64,000 nt of DNA, taken from Crenothrix sp. D3. Lineage in GTDB: Bacteria > Pseudomonadota > Gammaproteobacteria > Methylococcales > Methylomonadaceae. The notes under the pieces were generated by a model. The model made no database searches and had not been told where the DNA came from. It saw nothing but the letters and a program-made list of their open reading frames with translations. The stretch covers positions 124,001 to 188,000 of the forward strand of contig MBQZ01000051.1 in assembly GCA_002134785.1 (NCBI GenBank), in the 5' to 3' direction. The position numbers and the translations under genes are program-made. The number at the start of each line of letters is the position of its first letter. The first letter of the stretch is position 1. This document shows, in pieces, positions 29,201 to 37,546 of this stretch.

Positions 29201-30497
29201 CGGAGCATTACAACTCAAAAGTGAAGTTGGCGTGGGCAGTGATTTTTCTTTTGAATTAGAACTGGCAGTGAATAAGCCTACCGACAATTCATCGTCTATT
29301 GCGTTCCATCAGAACGCGTTGATTGTTGATAACAATACTCCCGTGAGTAGGGCTTTTCAATCAGTACTGTACGATCTTGGCTGGACTGCCACTGCGGTGG
29401 ACTCTGTTGAAAACGCATTATTGACGATGACTAAAAACGGAAAGGATTATTTTGATATTCTACTGTTGGATGAGCAACTATTTGAAGGTGATAGTATTCA
29501 GTTAGTGACTAACATTGATAAACAGCTAAATAAAGAACACTGCTCAATTATTATTGCGAGTTCTAATTATGATCAGGGACAGACTCTACTAAAGCAGTTT
29601 AGTGGGATTGCTGGTAGCGTTATTTCCAAATCTGTGACCGATTTATCGTTGTTTAATGCGATATTGGACATCAAGAAAAAGCGCGGTGAACGAGATAAAC
29701 AGCGCATGAATGGCGAACGGCTAACAGGAGTCAATTTGCTGGTAGTTGATGACAGTGAGATTAATCGAAACGTTGCCTATCAAATTCTCACTGGCGAAAA
29801 AGCTAACGTTGAATGCACGGGAAATGGTCGTGATGCGATTGCATTGCTTAGAGCAAAACCACACTACTTTCATGCGGTACTGATGGATGTACAGATGCCT
29901 ATTATGGATGGCTACGCGGCTACTCGAGAAATCCGTACTCTGCCTGAGTTGAATGACTTAGCTATTATTGCACTGACGGCTGGGGCATTCAAAACGCATC
30001 GCACGGCGGCATTTGAAGCAGGAATGAATGATTTTATTGCCAAGCCCTTTGACGTGGATGAGCTAATCGCCTGCGTTGAACGACACGTTTGCCATAATAT
30101 TCAAATCGAACCCGCGCATATCCTGCCAATTTTACAGAGTCCCACTATAGTAACTGATACTATGCCCTTGATTGACGTAGAACACGGTTTAAAAAAATGG
30201 CGGGATGTTACACTTTACAAAGAATGCTTAGACCTATTTATACAACAACATGGCCACGATGCTGAACGTTTTCATGATAATCCAGCAGAAGCGAAAGCGA
30301 TTGCGCATAAATTATTGAGTGCGTCGGGTGCGCTGTCGCTGAAACGCATTAGCCATCTTGCCAAAGAAATTGAAAACGCTTTTAGTAATAACGAGGATGT
30401 CGAGATATTAAGTAGTCGCTTCGCCCCCCTGTTATCGGAAACAGTGGATGCTATCAATGCTTATCTTTACGCTGATATAACAATAGACATAAAGTAA
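26283..30497 (+). CDS. Hybrid sensor histidine kinase: TM-CHASE-TM-PAS-PAS-PAS-HisKA-HATPase-REC-REC-Hpt
   Basis: 1404 residues. The extracytoplasmic CHASE domain (about 45-290) lies between two membrane spans (about 13-32 and 318-340). Three PAS domains follow (about 352-470, 478-590, 612-715). The kinase has His776 in THEIRTPMN, with LISNAVKF and DTGIGI motifs. Receiver 1 keeps Asp1063 but has IVDNNT instead of an acidic pair. Receiver 2 is complete (Asp1156/1157, Asp1202), and the Hpt has His1342 (AHKLLSASG). From the third PAS domain onward it is clearly paralogous to the first kinase, while the sensor half differs (CHASE instead of SBP3). The two kinases therefore share output modules but read different signals. 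Confidence 0.93.
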   Translation: MPQYLSKFFVNRPLKIAVGLFIVSLLIATLAAQQQRINNQAVLQQLFNDEANKLVDSIITHINTYNHALLGIRGLIVSHGDDSITRKAFQLYTMSRDFDREYRGALGFGFIRKVTQADEENFLTKARKDGMPNFAIKDFAPHEGDHYIIQYIEPADRNLAAIGLDTASEENRRTAAIQAMRDGTATITAPITLVQTSGLSLRSFLILLPVYHLTMPLNTAELREAATFGWAYAPMVIDDVLTQAGRASSDQITFQVVDVNLDKQTTIFYSSATFEEAANTSISTAIPRVIFGRQWQFNLRAQPLFYKHHTQLSPLWLACFIGFFGLITALSAYLYLSYSQRKVKDLIEQARLAAIVESANDAIISFDLNGVITSWNNAADRLFDYSPTEAIGKKIYDLITPDEFLPEIEPFLRRIRRGKIIARSNTIRKTRAGKLIDVAVSYSLIYDNRGIVIGVANTITDITEQKRSEDLFRLTIEAIPDAIVTVNHENIITLLNQKAVDLFGYKRSELLGQNISFLMPNHYRQQYFRADANFDTPLMDLPLWSGEQNLSVLRKDGAEIPIEIQLSPIQSATEHFTLTTITDIRARKNLETEVQTTLARLKMAITALNAGVWVWRLDDNTLLWDEQMFTLYDAPESLKETQLYYNFWTSRLHADDREESESLIMGAIAGKNSFDTEFRIVLDNGNIRHIRASAILERDAKGKPIQMVGVNQDITTVKTAAQKIKQLDERRTTELKALNASLEQQVDNRTIELNLAMEVATLANTAKTNFLANMTHEIRTPMNAIIGLAYLLQKEGLNPNVRDMVKRIDSAGRSLLGIINECLDFSKIEANLLELESVSFCLPELLHNVANIMTTLVAEKPIKAHILPLPKGVDYLIGDPVRLEQVLLNLISNAVKFTKKGEVIVEVRVIDSVSTGSHIYLHFSVRDTGIGIALDKQESIFHPFIQADNSTTRLYGGTGLGLSISRTLVKLMGGALQLKSEVGVGSDFSFELELAVNKPTDNSSSIAFHQNALIVDNNTPVSRAFQSVLYDLGWTATAVDSVENALLTMTKNGKDYFDILLLDEQLFEGDSIQLVTNIDKQLNKEHCSIIIASSNYDQGQTLLKQFSGIAGSVISKSVTDLSLFNAILDIKKKRGERDKQRMNGERLTGVNLLVVDDSEINRNVAYQILTGEKANVECTGNGRDAIALLRAKPHYFHAVLMDVQMPIMDGYAATREIRTLPELNDLAIIALTAGAFKTHRTAAFEAGMNDFIAKPFDVDELIACVERHVCHNIQIEPAHILPILQSPTIVTDTMPLIDVEHGLKKWRDVTLYKECLDLFIQQHGHDAERFHDNPAEAKAIAHKLLSASGALSLKRISHLAKEIENAFSNNEDVEILSSRFAPLLSETVDAINAYLYADITIDIK

Positions 30498-30522
30498 AAC
30501 GGCATTTTATCAACCCTAACTT

Positions 30523-30636
30523 TATAGTATTTTTGGTTTATGTTAATCCGTTCATGGTGAGCTTGTCGAACCATGAACACCCTTCGACAAGCTCAGGGCG
30601 AACGGTTGCGACTTAACTAAAAACTGAAATACTATA
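30523..30636. repeat. Palindromic TA-ended repeat, copy D (114 bp)
   Basis: Perfect 10-bp ends TATAGTATTT (30523-30532) and AAATACTATA (30627-30636) enclose the core CCGTTCATGG...CGAACGG (30548-30605). Length and TA ends agree with copies A and F. It occupies nearly the whole gap between the second kinase and the third HD-GYP gene. Confidence 0.85.
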
Positions 30637-30671
30637 TTAGGCTCGCGAATAAACCACATGAAGAATAGAAC

Positions 30672-31676
30672 ATGACACATAACATAATACTGTGCGTTGA
30701 TGATGACTCCATTAATCTTTTGCTGTTACAAAGCACTTTGCAAGAAGATTACTCATTAATTTTTGCGCGTAATGGGGCTGACGCATTGACAATGGCAGAG
30801 AGTCAATTGCCTGCTTTAATTTTGCTCGATGTAAATATGCCCGACATGACTGGATTTGAAGTTGCACATCATCTTAAATTGAATCCAAAAACAAAACATA
30901 TTCCCATTATTTTTGTTACCTCCTTACTCGATGAAGGCGATGAGGAATTGGGTTTTGATGTAGGCGGTGTTGATTACATTACCAAACCTATTTCCCCCGC
31001 CATTGTCCGCGCTCGCGTGCGGACGCATTTGTCTTTAGTGTCTGCGTCCCAACTTGAAGCCAGCTATCGAGATGCCATTTATATGTTAGGTGAAGCGGGG
31101 CATTACAATGACTCAGACACAGGCGTACACATCTGGCGAATGGCAGCATATTGTTATGCGTTAGCACTGGCAGCAGGCTGGAAAAAGGGTCGTGCAAAAT
31201 TGCTGGAAATGGCAGCCCCTATGCACGACATGGGCAAGATTGGTACACCCGATGCCATTCTAAAAAAACCAGACAAACTGACCCCAGAAGAATGGCTTAT
31301 CATGAGGGAACATTCGCGTATGGGTCATGATATTTTAAAAAAGAGCAATGCCCCTGTATTTAAACTAGCCGCAGAAATTGCCCTTAATCATCATGAAAGA
31401 TGGGATGGCACTGGTTATCCTAATGGTCTCGCAGGGGAAGCCATACCCGAATCAGCCCGCATCGTTGCCATTGCCGATGTCTTCGATGCCTTATCCATGC
31501 GTCGCCCTTACAAAGAAGCGTGGCCTATGGAACGTATTTTACCAACGTTGCTTGAATTGTCTGAAAGTCACTTGGATAAAAGACTGGTGACTATTTTTAT
31601 CGACATCATGCCCGATATTCTGAAAATTAAAGACGACTGGGATTCTCGCTCACCACTTGACAACTTTGTGCGATAA
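30672..31676 (+). CDS. Response regulator with HD-GYP c-di-GMP phosphodiesterase output, copy 3
   Basis: 334 residues with the same plan as copy 1: receiver (Asp53 in LLDVNMP, CVDDDS) and HD-GYP domain with His185-Asp186 in MHDMGKIGTPD and NHHERWDGTGYPNGL. The visible catalytic motifs are intact. It lies downstream of the second hybrid kinase, so the kinase plus HD-GYP unit occurs twice in this region. Here a 114-bp repeat separates the pair, unlike the tightly coupled first pair. Confidence 0.95.
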   Translation: MTHNIILCVDDDSINLLLLQSTLQEDYSLIFARNGADALTMAESQLPALILLDVNMPDMTGFEVAHHLKLNPKTKHIPIIFVTSLLDEGDEELGFDVGGVDYITKPISPAIVRARVRTHLSLVSASQLEASYRDAIYMLGEAGHYNDSDTGVHIWRMAAYCYALALAAGWKKGRAKLLEMAAPMHDMGKIGTPDAILKKPDKLTPEEWLIMREHSRMGHDILKKSNAPVFKLAAEIALNHHERWDGTGYPNGLAGEAIPESARIVAIADVFDALSMRRPYKEAWPMERILPTLLELSESHLDKRLVTIFIDIMPDILKIKDDWDSRSPLDNFVR

Positions 31677-31710
31677 ATAAAGAATGAGCCGCATTTATTT
31701 TCTGTTTGCA

Positions 31711-31794
31711 GGTCGAAGAAAGCCTGTCGAAGGATGGACGGTTACTCATAGCGAAGCCCAAGGACTCACCACGAACGGCGTTAGCTCTGGCAGT
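31711..31794. repeat. Palindromic TA-ended repeat, copy E (degenerate)
   Basis: Recognisable by GGTCGAAG...CCTGTCGAAGG on the left and CTCACCACGAACGG (ending 31778) then CGTTAGCTCT on the right; the middle no longer pairs well. It lies between the third HD-GYP gene and the PilZ gene. Confidence 0.5.
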
Positions 31795-31829
31795 TAGTTA
31801 AAACAAACACCTAGTCATTAGAAAAATTT

Positions 31830-32141
31830 ATGAAGAAATATAAGACCGAACAACGAAGTGCCGCTCGCGTAAATATAAGTTCCGATTTACACTTTAGACC
31901 CATGAATTCCGATAAATTTTATGAAGCAAGTTGCATCGATTTAAGCATAACTGGCATTTCATTTCATAGTGAACATGAATTTGAGGTGGGTGAACAAGTA
32001 GAAGTAGCCGTCTATCCGACACCGCATATTAAGTTTTCAACCTCATTTACTATTAAAATCGTTAGAGTTGAACTCGAAAAAAATGGATTTTTTAAAATGG
32101 GCGCGAATATTGAATATGAAGAAAACGATAATCAAGCATAA
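31830..32141 (+). CDS. PilZ-domain c-di-GMP receptor
   Basis: The 103 residues are a single PilZ domain. The N-terminal RxxxR motif is RSAAR (about 9-13) and the strand motif DLSITGISFHS gives the D-x-S-x-x-G signature. These are the two c-di-GMP contact sites of the family. With no other domain it must act by binding a partner, for example a motility or polysaccharide-export protein. It lies next to three HD-GYP genes, which supports membership in the same c-di-GMP circuit. Confidence 0.88.
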   Translation: MKKYKTEQRSAARVNISSDLHFRPMNSDKFYEASCIDLSITGISFHSEHEFEVGEQVEVAVYPTPHIKFSTSFTIKIVRVELEKNGFFKMGANIEYEENDNQA

Positions 32142-32208
32142 AATAGTTTAAACGCATTGTGACCAATGCTTATAACAAAGACAATAATACTATTTAAGAG
32201 GTAACAAA

Positions 32209-32502
32209 ATGGAACACACCGAAAAAGAACTAGGTATTACAATCGCAATATTTGAACGATTTGAAACGCAAACACTGCCTGATCTTTTGTGGATTAAAGG
32301 CAAAGTTGATAAGGGTGAATTGCTCAGCGACGGCGATATGGAATTTTTAGAACAAATTTCTCAAAATGCCACCGATGTTAAACCGCTAGTGGATAATCAG
32401 CCAAGCTGGCAATTGTTATACGCACAGGTGGTCAATCTTTATGAAGAGATTATCGCTAAAGCGTTGGAGAATCAGCAAGCCGCAGACTCTGCAAAAGAGT
32501 AA
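32209..32502 (+). CDS. Small acidic protein of unknown function
   Basis: 97 residues preceded by a clear AGAGGTAAC ribosome binding site. It is acidic, predicted helical, without signal peptide or membrane span. Visible features are [20 protein letters not shown] and an Ala/Glu-rich C-terminal helix. I do not recognise the family. It sits between the PilZ gene and fhs, 55 bases ahead of the latter, and could share their transcript. Confidence 0.7.
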   Translation: MEHTEKELGITIAIFERFETQTLPDLLWIKGKVDKGELLSDGDMEFLEQISQNATDVKPLVDNQPSWQLLYAQVVNLYEEIIAKALENQQAADSAKE

Positions 32503-32557
32503 GTTAGATAATCACCCCCGATTCAAAGCAACACATTATTCGTTACTAGGAAACTTA

Positions 32558-34231
32558 ATGTCCGATATAGAAATCGCCCAACAAGCTAATATGAAACCGA
32601 TTATCGGTTTAGTCAAAGAACACTACGGTATCGATGCCGAACACCTAGATCCAATTGGGCATTACAAAGCCAAAATGTCGTTGGAATACGTCAATAGCTT
32701 GACTGACAAAGAAGACGGCAAACTGATTTTAGTCACCGCCATCAGCCCAACGCCTGCTGGCGAAGGCAAAACCACGACTACTGTGGGCTTAGGTGATGCC
32801 CTGAATCGCCTCAAGAAAAAAGCCATTATGTGTTTGCGTGAGCCATCTTTAGGGCCTTGTTTTGGTGTCAAAGGTGGCGCGGCAGGTGGCGGTTATTCAC
32901 AAATTGTACCGATGGAAGACATTAACCTGCATTTTACGGGGGACTTTCATGCCATCGGCGTGGCACATAATTTATTATCAGCCTTGATAGATAACCACAT
33001 TCATCACGGCAACGAGCTGAACATAGATCCGCGCCTTGTGCAATGGAAACGTGTGATTGACATGAACGACCGCGCTTTACGTCACATCGTAGTGGGTATG
33101 GGCGGTACGGCGAATGGCTTTTTGCGTGAAGATGGCTTTGATATTGTGGTTGCTTCAGAAGTCATGGCGATTTTATGTCTCGCCACCAGCCGTGCGGATT
33201 TAAAAGCCCGTTTAGGTCGTATCGTTATCGGCTATAAATCCGATAAAGTCACGCCTGTTTATGCGCGTGATTTAAAAGCGCATGGCGCGATGGCAGCCAT
33301 TCTAAAAGAAGCCATTAAACCCAATCTAGTACAAACTCTTGAAAACAATATCGCCATCATTCACGGGGGCCCATTTGCCAATATTGCCCACGGTTGCAAT
33401 ACTGTTATAGCCACCAAAACGGCGTTAAAACTCGCTGATTATGTGGTCACAGAAGCAGGTTTCGGCGCGGATTTAGGCGCGGAAAAATTCATTGATATTA
33501 AATGCCGATTATCAGGACTCAAACCGTCAGCGGTAGTTTTAGTCGCAACGATTCGCGCTCTAAAATTTCACGGCGGTGTCGCTAAAGAACATCTTAATAA
33601 AGAAAATATTGCCGCTATAGAACAAGGTTTTGCCAATCTGGAACGCCATTACCACAACATCACCCAGCATTACGGCTTACCGTGTGTCGTGTGCATTAAT
33701 CATTTTAGCTTCGACACCGACGTGGAAATTACGCTATTAGAAGAACTATGTGCAAACATCGGCGCAACCTGTGTCGTGTCTAAACATTGGGCAAAAGGTG
33801 GTGCGGGAGCAGAAGAGTTAGCAAAATCTGTACTCGAAATAGTCGATAATCGTGAAGCAGGTTGCACCTTCGTTTACGATGAAAACCTCAGTTTATGGGA
33901 AAAAATTGAAACCATTGCGACTAAGCTATATGGCGCGGAAAACATTACCGCCAGTGCCAAAGTAAAAGCTCAACTCGCCGCGTGGAATGTAGATTATGGT
34001 ACATTCCCTATTTGCATTGCCAAAACGCAAATGTCATTTTCAACCGACCCGCTCCTTAAAGGTGCGCCCTCGAATCACACTGTCGAAATTCGCGATGTTA
34101 AACTTGCCAATGGCGCAGGTTTTATCGTTGCTATCGCAGGCGACATCATGACTATGCCCGGTTTGCCCAAAGTCCCAGCCGCCGAGCGTATTGATATTGA
34201 TGATGATGGACGGATTACAGGCTTGTTTTAA
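32558..34231 (+). CDS. fhs: Formate-tetrahydrofolate ligase
   Basis: Makes 10-formyl-THF from formate, THF and ATP in one-carbon metabolism. From ATG 32558 ([15 protein letters not shown]) it has 557 residues, the usual length. The longer reading from 32441 would overlap the preceding gene and add non-conserved residues. The P-loop is [16 protein letters not shown]. Further family blocks are [31 protein letters not shown] and the C-terminal [15 protein letters not shown]. Such a gene in a gammaproteobacterium suits an organism that handles formate, for example a methylotroph; this is inference. Confidence 0.95.
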   Translation: MSDIEIAQQANMKPIIGLVKEHYGIDAEHLDPIGHYKAKMSLEYVNSLTDKEDGKLILVTAISPTPAGEGKTTTTVGLGDALNRLKKKAIMCLREPSLGPCFGVKGGAAGGGYSQIVPMEDINLHFTGDFHAIGVAHNLLSALIDNHIHHGNELNIDPRLVQWKRVIDMNDRALRHIVVGMGGTANGFLREDGFDIVVASEVMAILCLATSRADLKARLGRIVIGYKSDKVTPVYARDLKAHGAMAAILKEAIKPNLVQTLENNIAIIHGGPFANIAHGCNTVIATKTALKLADYVVTEAGFGADLGAEKFIDIKCRLSGLKPSAVVLVATIRALKFHGGVAKEHLNKENIAAIEQGFANLERHYHNITQHYGLPCVVCINHFSFDTDVEITLLEELCANIGATCVVSKHWAKGGAGAEELAKSVLEIVDNREAGCTFVYDENLSLWEKIETIATKLYGAENITASAKVKAQLAAWNVDYGTFPICIAKTQMSFSTDPLLKGAPSNHTVEIRDVKLANGAGFIVAIAGDIMTMPGLPKVPAAERIDIDDDGRITGLF

Positions 34232-34260
34232 GGATGTAGAGATCAAAATACTGCATCAAA

Positions 34261-35166
34261 ATGAATAACCCACTCAAAACGACCGAGCTTTTCGTCCTCG
34301 CTACTGCCGCTCTAGTGACACTAGTAACACTGGTGTGGCTACTGGCTCATAGTCGCTATGGCATCAACTTAACCGATGAAAGTTATTACCTCATCTGGAT
34401 GGCGAATCCTTGGCTTTATTCTGTGTCTGCGACGCAATTTGGCTTTATTTATCATCCACTGCACCTGCTACTTCATGGTGATATTAGCCGACTTCGGCAA
34501 GCCAACATTCTGCTTATTTTTGGTTTGGCATGGATGCTTTGTGTGGTTTTTTTCAGAGCCACTATTGATAATACTGCCGAACACGCTTTATCTTGGCGTA
34601 GCCTACCGATGTTAACATTGGCAGCCATTACTGCCACTTGTTCATTAATCTATTTTTGCCCCTTTGGCTGGTTGGCAACACCCAGTTATAACAGTCTAAT
34701 TTTTCAAGCACTGTTACTGGCTAGCATCGGGCTACTGTTGGCTGAAAAAACCATTTCACCTATCAGCATCATTAGCTGGATACTCATTGGTGTGAGTGGT
34801 TGGCTGGCTTTTATGGCTAAACCGACTTCAGCGGCAGCATTGGGTTTAGTCATCAGTGCTTGCCTCCCGTTGACTGGAAAATTTAACATTCGTTTACTGA
34901 GTGTTTCAATAGTAACGGCTGTTATTTTATTAATAACCTCAGCGTGGGTGATTGATGGTTCGTTGCTCCTGTTTATTGAACGGCTAAAAGGCGGAGTTGA
35001 TATGGTTCGACTGTTAGGCGGGGGGCAAATGGATATGATGAGAGCCGAGGCTTTATTAATAAAAGGTAACGAGCGTATTTTTCTAGTATTTTTTAGCGTG
35101 ATTACCCTAGGAATCACTTGCCTTCTTGCTACGTCAGAAAAAAAAAACGCGTATTTACGGGGCTAG
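34261..35166 (+). CDS. Polytopic membrane protein, GT-C-like, N-terminal part of a frame-split gene
   Basis: 301 residues with about eight hydrophobic spans. After span 1 comes a loop with NLTDESYYLIW, an acidic motif in the place where GT-C glycosyltransferases carry their catalytic Asp/Glu. The frame ends shortly after a run of ten A (35138-35147). The next frame continues at once with more membrane spans and has no ribosome binding site of its own. I read 34261-36107 as one gene of about 615 codons broken by a -1 shift. Function is inferred only from topology and from the glycan genes downstream. Confidence 0.65.
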   Translation: MNNPLKTTELFVLATAALVTLVTLVWLLAHSRYGINLTDESYYLIWMANPWLYSVSATQFGFIYHPLHLLLHGDISRLRQANILLIFGLAWMLCVVFFRATIDNTAEHALSWRSLPMLTLAAITATCSLIYFCPFGWLATPSYNSLIFQALLLASIGLLLAEKTISPISIISWILIGVSGWLAFMAKPTSAAALGLVISACLPLTGKFNIRLLSVSIVTAVILLITSAWVIDGSLLLFIERLKGGVDMVRLLGGGQMDMMRAEALLIKGNERIFLVFFSVITLGITCLLATSEKKNAYLRG

Positions 35167-36107
35167 GGTGTGTATTGCTGTTAGCCTTAGCCAGTTTGAT
35201 TATTATTTCAGGCTGTTTTTTGTTTGAAGTCAGTAACCCTTTTATATCTCACTCACCCCTGCTAATTTTAACAACGCCCTTAAGTGCATGGGCTTTTGGC
35301 TGTCTTTTAATCTACCGTCACCCCTGCTTTAAATTGTCGAAAATTCAATGGGGAATCGCACTGTATTTCGCAGTATTACCTCATGTATTAGCAGTTGGCA
35401 CTAATAATAACTACTGGTTGCAAGGTTCGTTAGGCAGTTTATTTTGGGTATTAGCAGGGTTAGGTATTTTGATGCCCTTTATTTCAAGCACTGTCAAACT
35501 ACGCGTTTTATTACCTACCGTAGTGAGTGGGCAATTAATTACGGTGTTTTTACTTTATGCGGCTATGGAGCATCCCTATTTTGGGCAACCTGAACCCTTT
35601 AGTCAGTATGATGCTACGATGACCACGCGAGTAAATGAATCCATTCTTATTCTCCCTAAAGAACTTGCTGATTATTATATCAATGTCAAAAAAATGGCAG
35701 ATCAATCAGGTTTTCAAGCAAAGATGCCTATGATTGATATGTCAGGATACGGCTCTGGTGTGCTGTACGCCATCAATGCGAAAGCAATAGGTAGTGCGTG
35801 GATGATTGGCGGCTATTCTGGAAGTAATAATGTGGCGGTTGCACTGCTAAATCGAGTATCATGCACCGACATTACAGCGGCTGGTCTGCTTATTGACCCT
35901 GACAGTCAGATGAAATTATCACTGACAATTTTAAATGGTTTCGGTCTCATTTTTGAACAAAACTTCGCGCTGGCAGCTGAGTTTAATATCCCATCTACTA
36001 ATATAGCGCGTGTTGGTATACCCTCGAAAAAACTACAGTTATGGATGCCTAAATATCCAACTCGATATACAACTGATGCCTGCGAAAAAAAACGGAACTC
36101 ACTTTAA
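35118..36107 (+). CDS. Polytopic membrane protein, C-terminal part of the same frame-split gene
   Basis: 329 residues in the -1 frame. The annotated start, TTG at 35118, lies inside the upstream frame and lacks a ribosome binding site. The true protein more likely continues from ...LLATSEKK into KRVFTGLGCVLLLALA. It has about five more membrane spans followed by a soluble C-terminal region (about residue 160 onward) that looks like the extracytoplasmic end of a GT-C-type protein. The split could be programmed slippage on the A10 run, a recent mutation, or a base-calling error. Confidence 0.6.
   Translation: MPSCYVRKKKRVFTGLGCVLLLALASLIIISGCFLFEVSNPFISHSPLLILTTPLSAWAFGCLLIYRHPCFKLSKIQWGIALYFAVLPHVLAVGTNNNYWLQGSLGSLFWVLAGLGILMPFISSTVKLRVLLPTVVSGQLITVFLLYAAMEHPYFGQPEPFSQYDATMTTRVNESILILPKELADYYINVKKMADQSGFQAKMPMIDMSGYGSGVLYAINAKAIGSAWMIGGYSGSNNVAVALLNRVSCTDITAAGLLIDPDSQMKLSLTILNGFGLIFEQNFALAAEFNIPSTNIARVGIPSKKLQLWMPKYPTRYTTDACEKKRNSL
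35138..35147 (+). other. A10 homopolymer at the frame switch (possible slippage site)
   Basis: Ten consecutive A read GAA-AAA-AAA-AAC in the upstream frame and AGA-AAA-AAA-AAA-CGC in the downstream frame. One extra A here would join both frames into a single open reading frame. Such runs cause transcriptional slippage as well as sequencing errors. Confidence 0.6.
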
Positions 36108-36196
36108 TCTATTATTCAGTCTAATGACATTCTATGGAAAATCCATTTTAATATAATGACTACCTTTATTAATAACTCGAACTTATATCCTGTTTT

Positions 36197-37498
36197 ATGG
36201 CAAGACACATTACTAAAAACGAGAGTAACCGCAATATGCTAAAGGATTATAAGTTATCAAATAGTGATTTTTTTAGTAAGCATTCAGCGACAATTAAACT
36301 AATACTATTTATAGTATTTTCTGCTGTATTTTTTGGTGCGGTCACTTACAAAATAATACTAATACCTAATGGCCCAGTGCATGAATATGATGCTCATATA
36401 CTGGCTACGGTAAAAATGTTTCAAGAAAAGCGAATAATTAATCCGCATTTTCTTTTCCAATTACTAACAATTATTCACTATTATTTATTAAGTTTTTTAC
36501 ATTTACCCACTTATCAAATAACAGGCGTAAACCAGATAATTACTTATGACTGGGGATTCACGGCATTTATTGTTATGCTTGAGGTGTATATTGGCATTGA
36601 GCTTTTACTATTTTATCACTTTAGATTAAAATTCCAGAGTACTATAAAAAATTCCGAAAATATAGCTTATTTAATTGCCTTTGGGGTATCAATTTGCACA
36701 CCTATTTTTCTATTAGCCCCTTTTGATGGCAAGTTCTATCTTGGCTATGTGACACCCGCAACGATTTATATTATCTCAAGTCAGGTATTATTAAAGCTAC
36801 CGTCTTTAGCATTGTTTATATTAAGCCCGCTTTACTTTACCAAAAACAAAGATAACGCAACATTTTTACTGACAATCGCTGTTCTTGTCATTTTAAGTGG
36901 ACTGGCAAAACCTAATTGGTTGATAGTCATGCTACCTGCATTGGGAATAGTCACACTAATACATTTATTTAAAAGAAGTTATATTAATTGGTGGGCATTA
37001 ATCGTAATAATAATGGCTAGTGCTGTGGTGCTGGGCTGGCAATATTATTTTACCTTTACCAATGCGTCTCCAGATACTTATAAAAGTAAAATAATCATTA
37101 CCGCGCCATTTGAAGTCTTGGGCTATTATTCGGATTTTATATTCATAAAGATAATTCTTTCCATATTATTTCCTTTATACATTACTGTCTTCTTTTGGAA
37201 AACTATTAAGCAGGATTTTTTATTCAGTTATGGATGGATCGTGTTTTTAATCGGTATGGTCTATTCAGGATTCTTTGGTGAAGCAGAACCTTATAAATTT
37301 GCAGGCAATTTTTGTTGGAGTGGGCAAATTGCTTGTTTCATGCTGTTTGTGTCTGCCGCATCGGTATTTTTTGCAAACTGTGTAACTGAGTATCCAAAAG
37401 ATAAGCAAAAAATAATCCTAGGTGTGGCATTATTCTGCGCCCATGTTATCTGTGGTTTAATTTATTATTTTAGAGCATTTGAGTCATCTTTTGCCTAA
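36197..37498 (+). CDS. Polytopic membrane protein, probable GT-C-like glycosyltransferase or polymerase
   Basis: 433 residues with about ten to eleven predicted membrane spans. The first large loop has VHEYDAHILATVKMF, where Glu-Tyr-Asp could be the GT-C acidic motif. The gene is clearly more AT-rich than its neighbours, which suggests acquisition. The start could also be the ATG at 36236, just before LKDYKLSN. No family is recognised from sequence alone. Position at the head of the glycan cluster suggests use of a lipid-linked sugar donor at the periplasmic face. Confidence 0.6.
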   Translation: MARHITKNESNRNMLKDYKLSNSDFFSKHSATIKLILFIVFSAVFFGAVTYKIILIPNGPVHEYDAHILATVKMFQEKRIINPHFLFQLLTIIHYYLLSFLHLPTYQITGVNQIITYDWGFTAFIVMLEVYIGIELLLFYHFRLKFQSTIKNSENIAYLIAFGVSICTPIFLLAPFDGKFYLGYVTPATIYIISSQVLLKLPSLALFILSPLYFTKNKDNATFLLTIAVLVILSGLAKPNWLIVMLPALGIVTLIHLFKRSYINWWALIVIIMASAVVLGWQYYFTFTNASPDTYKSKIIITAPFEVLGYYSDFIFIKIILSILFPLYITVFFWKTIKQDFLFSYGWIVFLIGMVYSGFFGEAEPYKFAGNFCWSGQIACFMLFVSAASVFFANCVTEYPKDKQKIILGVALFCAHVICGLIYYFRAFESSFA

Positions 37499-37546
37499 AC
37501 AATCAACCTACATTCGCTGTTGACAAAAAAAATGGAAGTCACTTTA

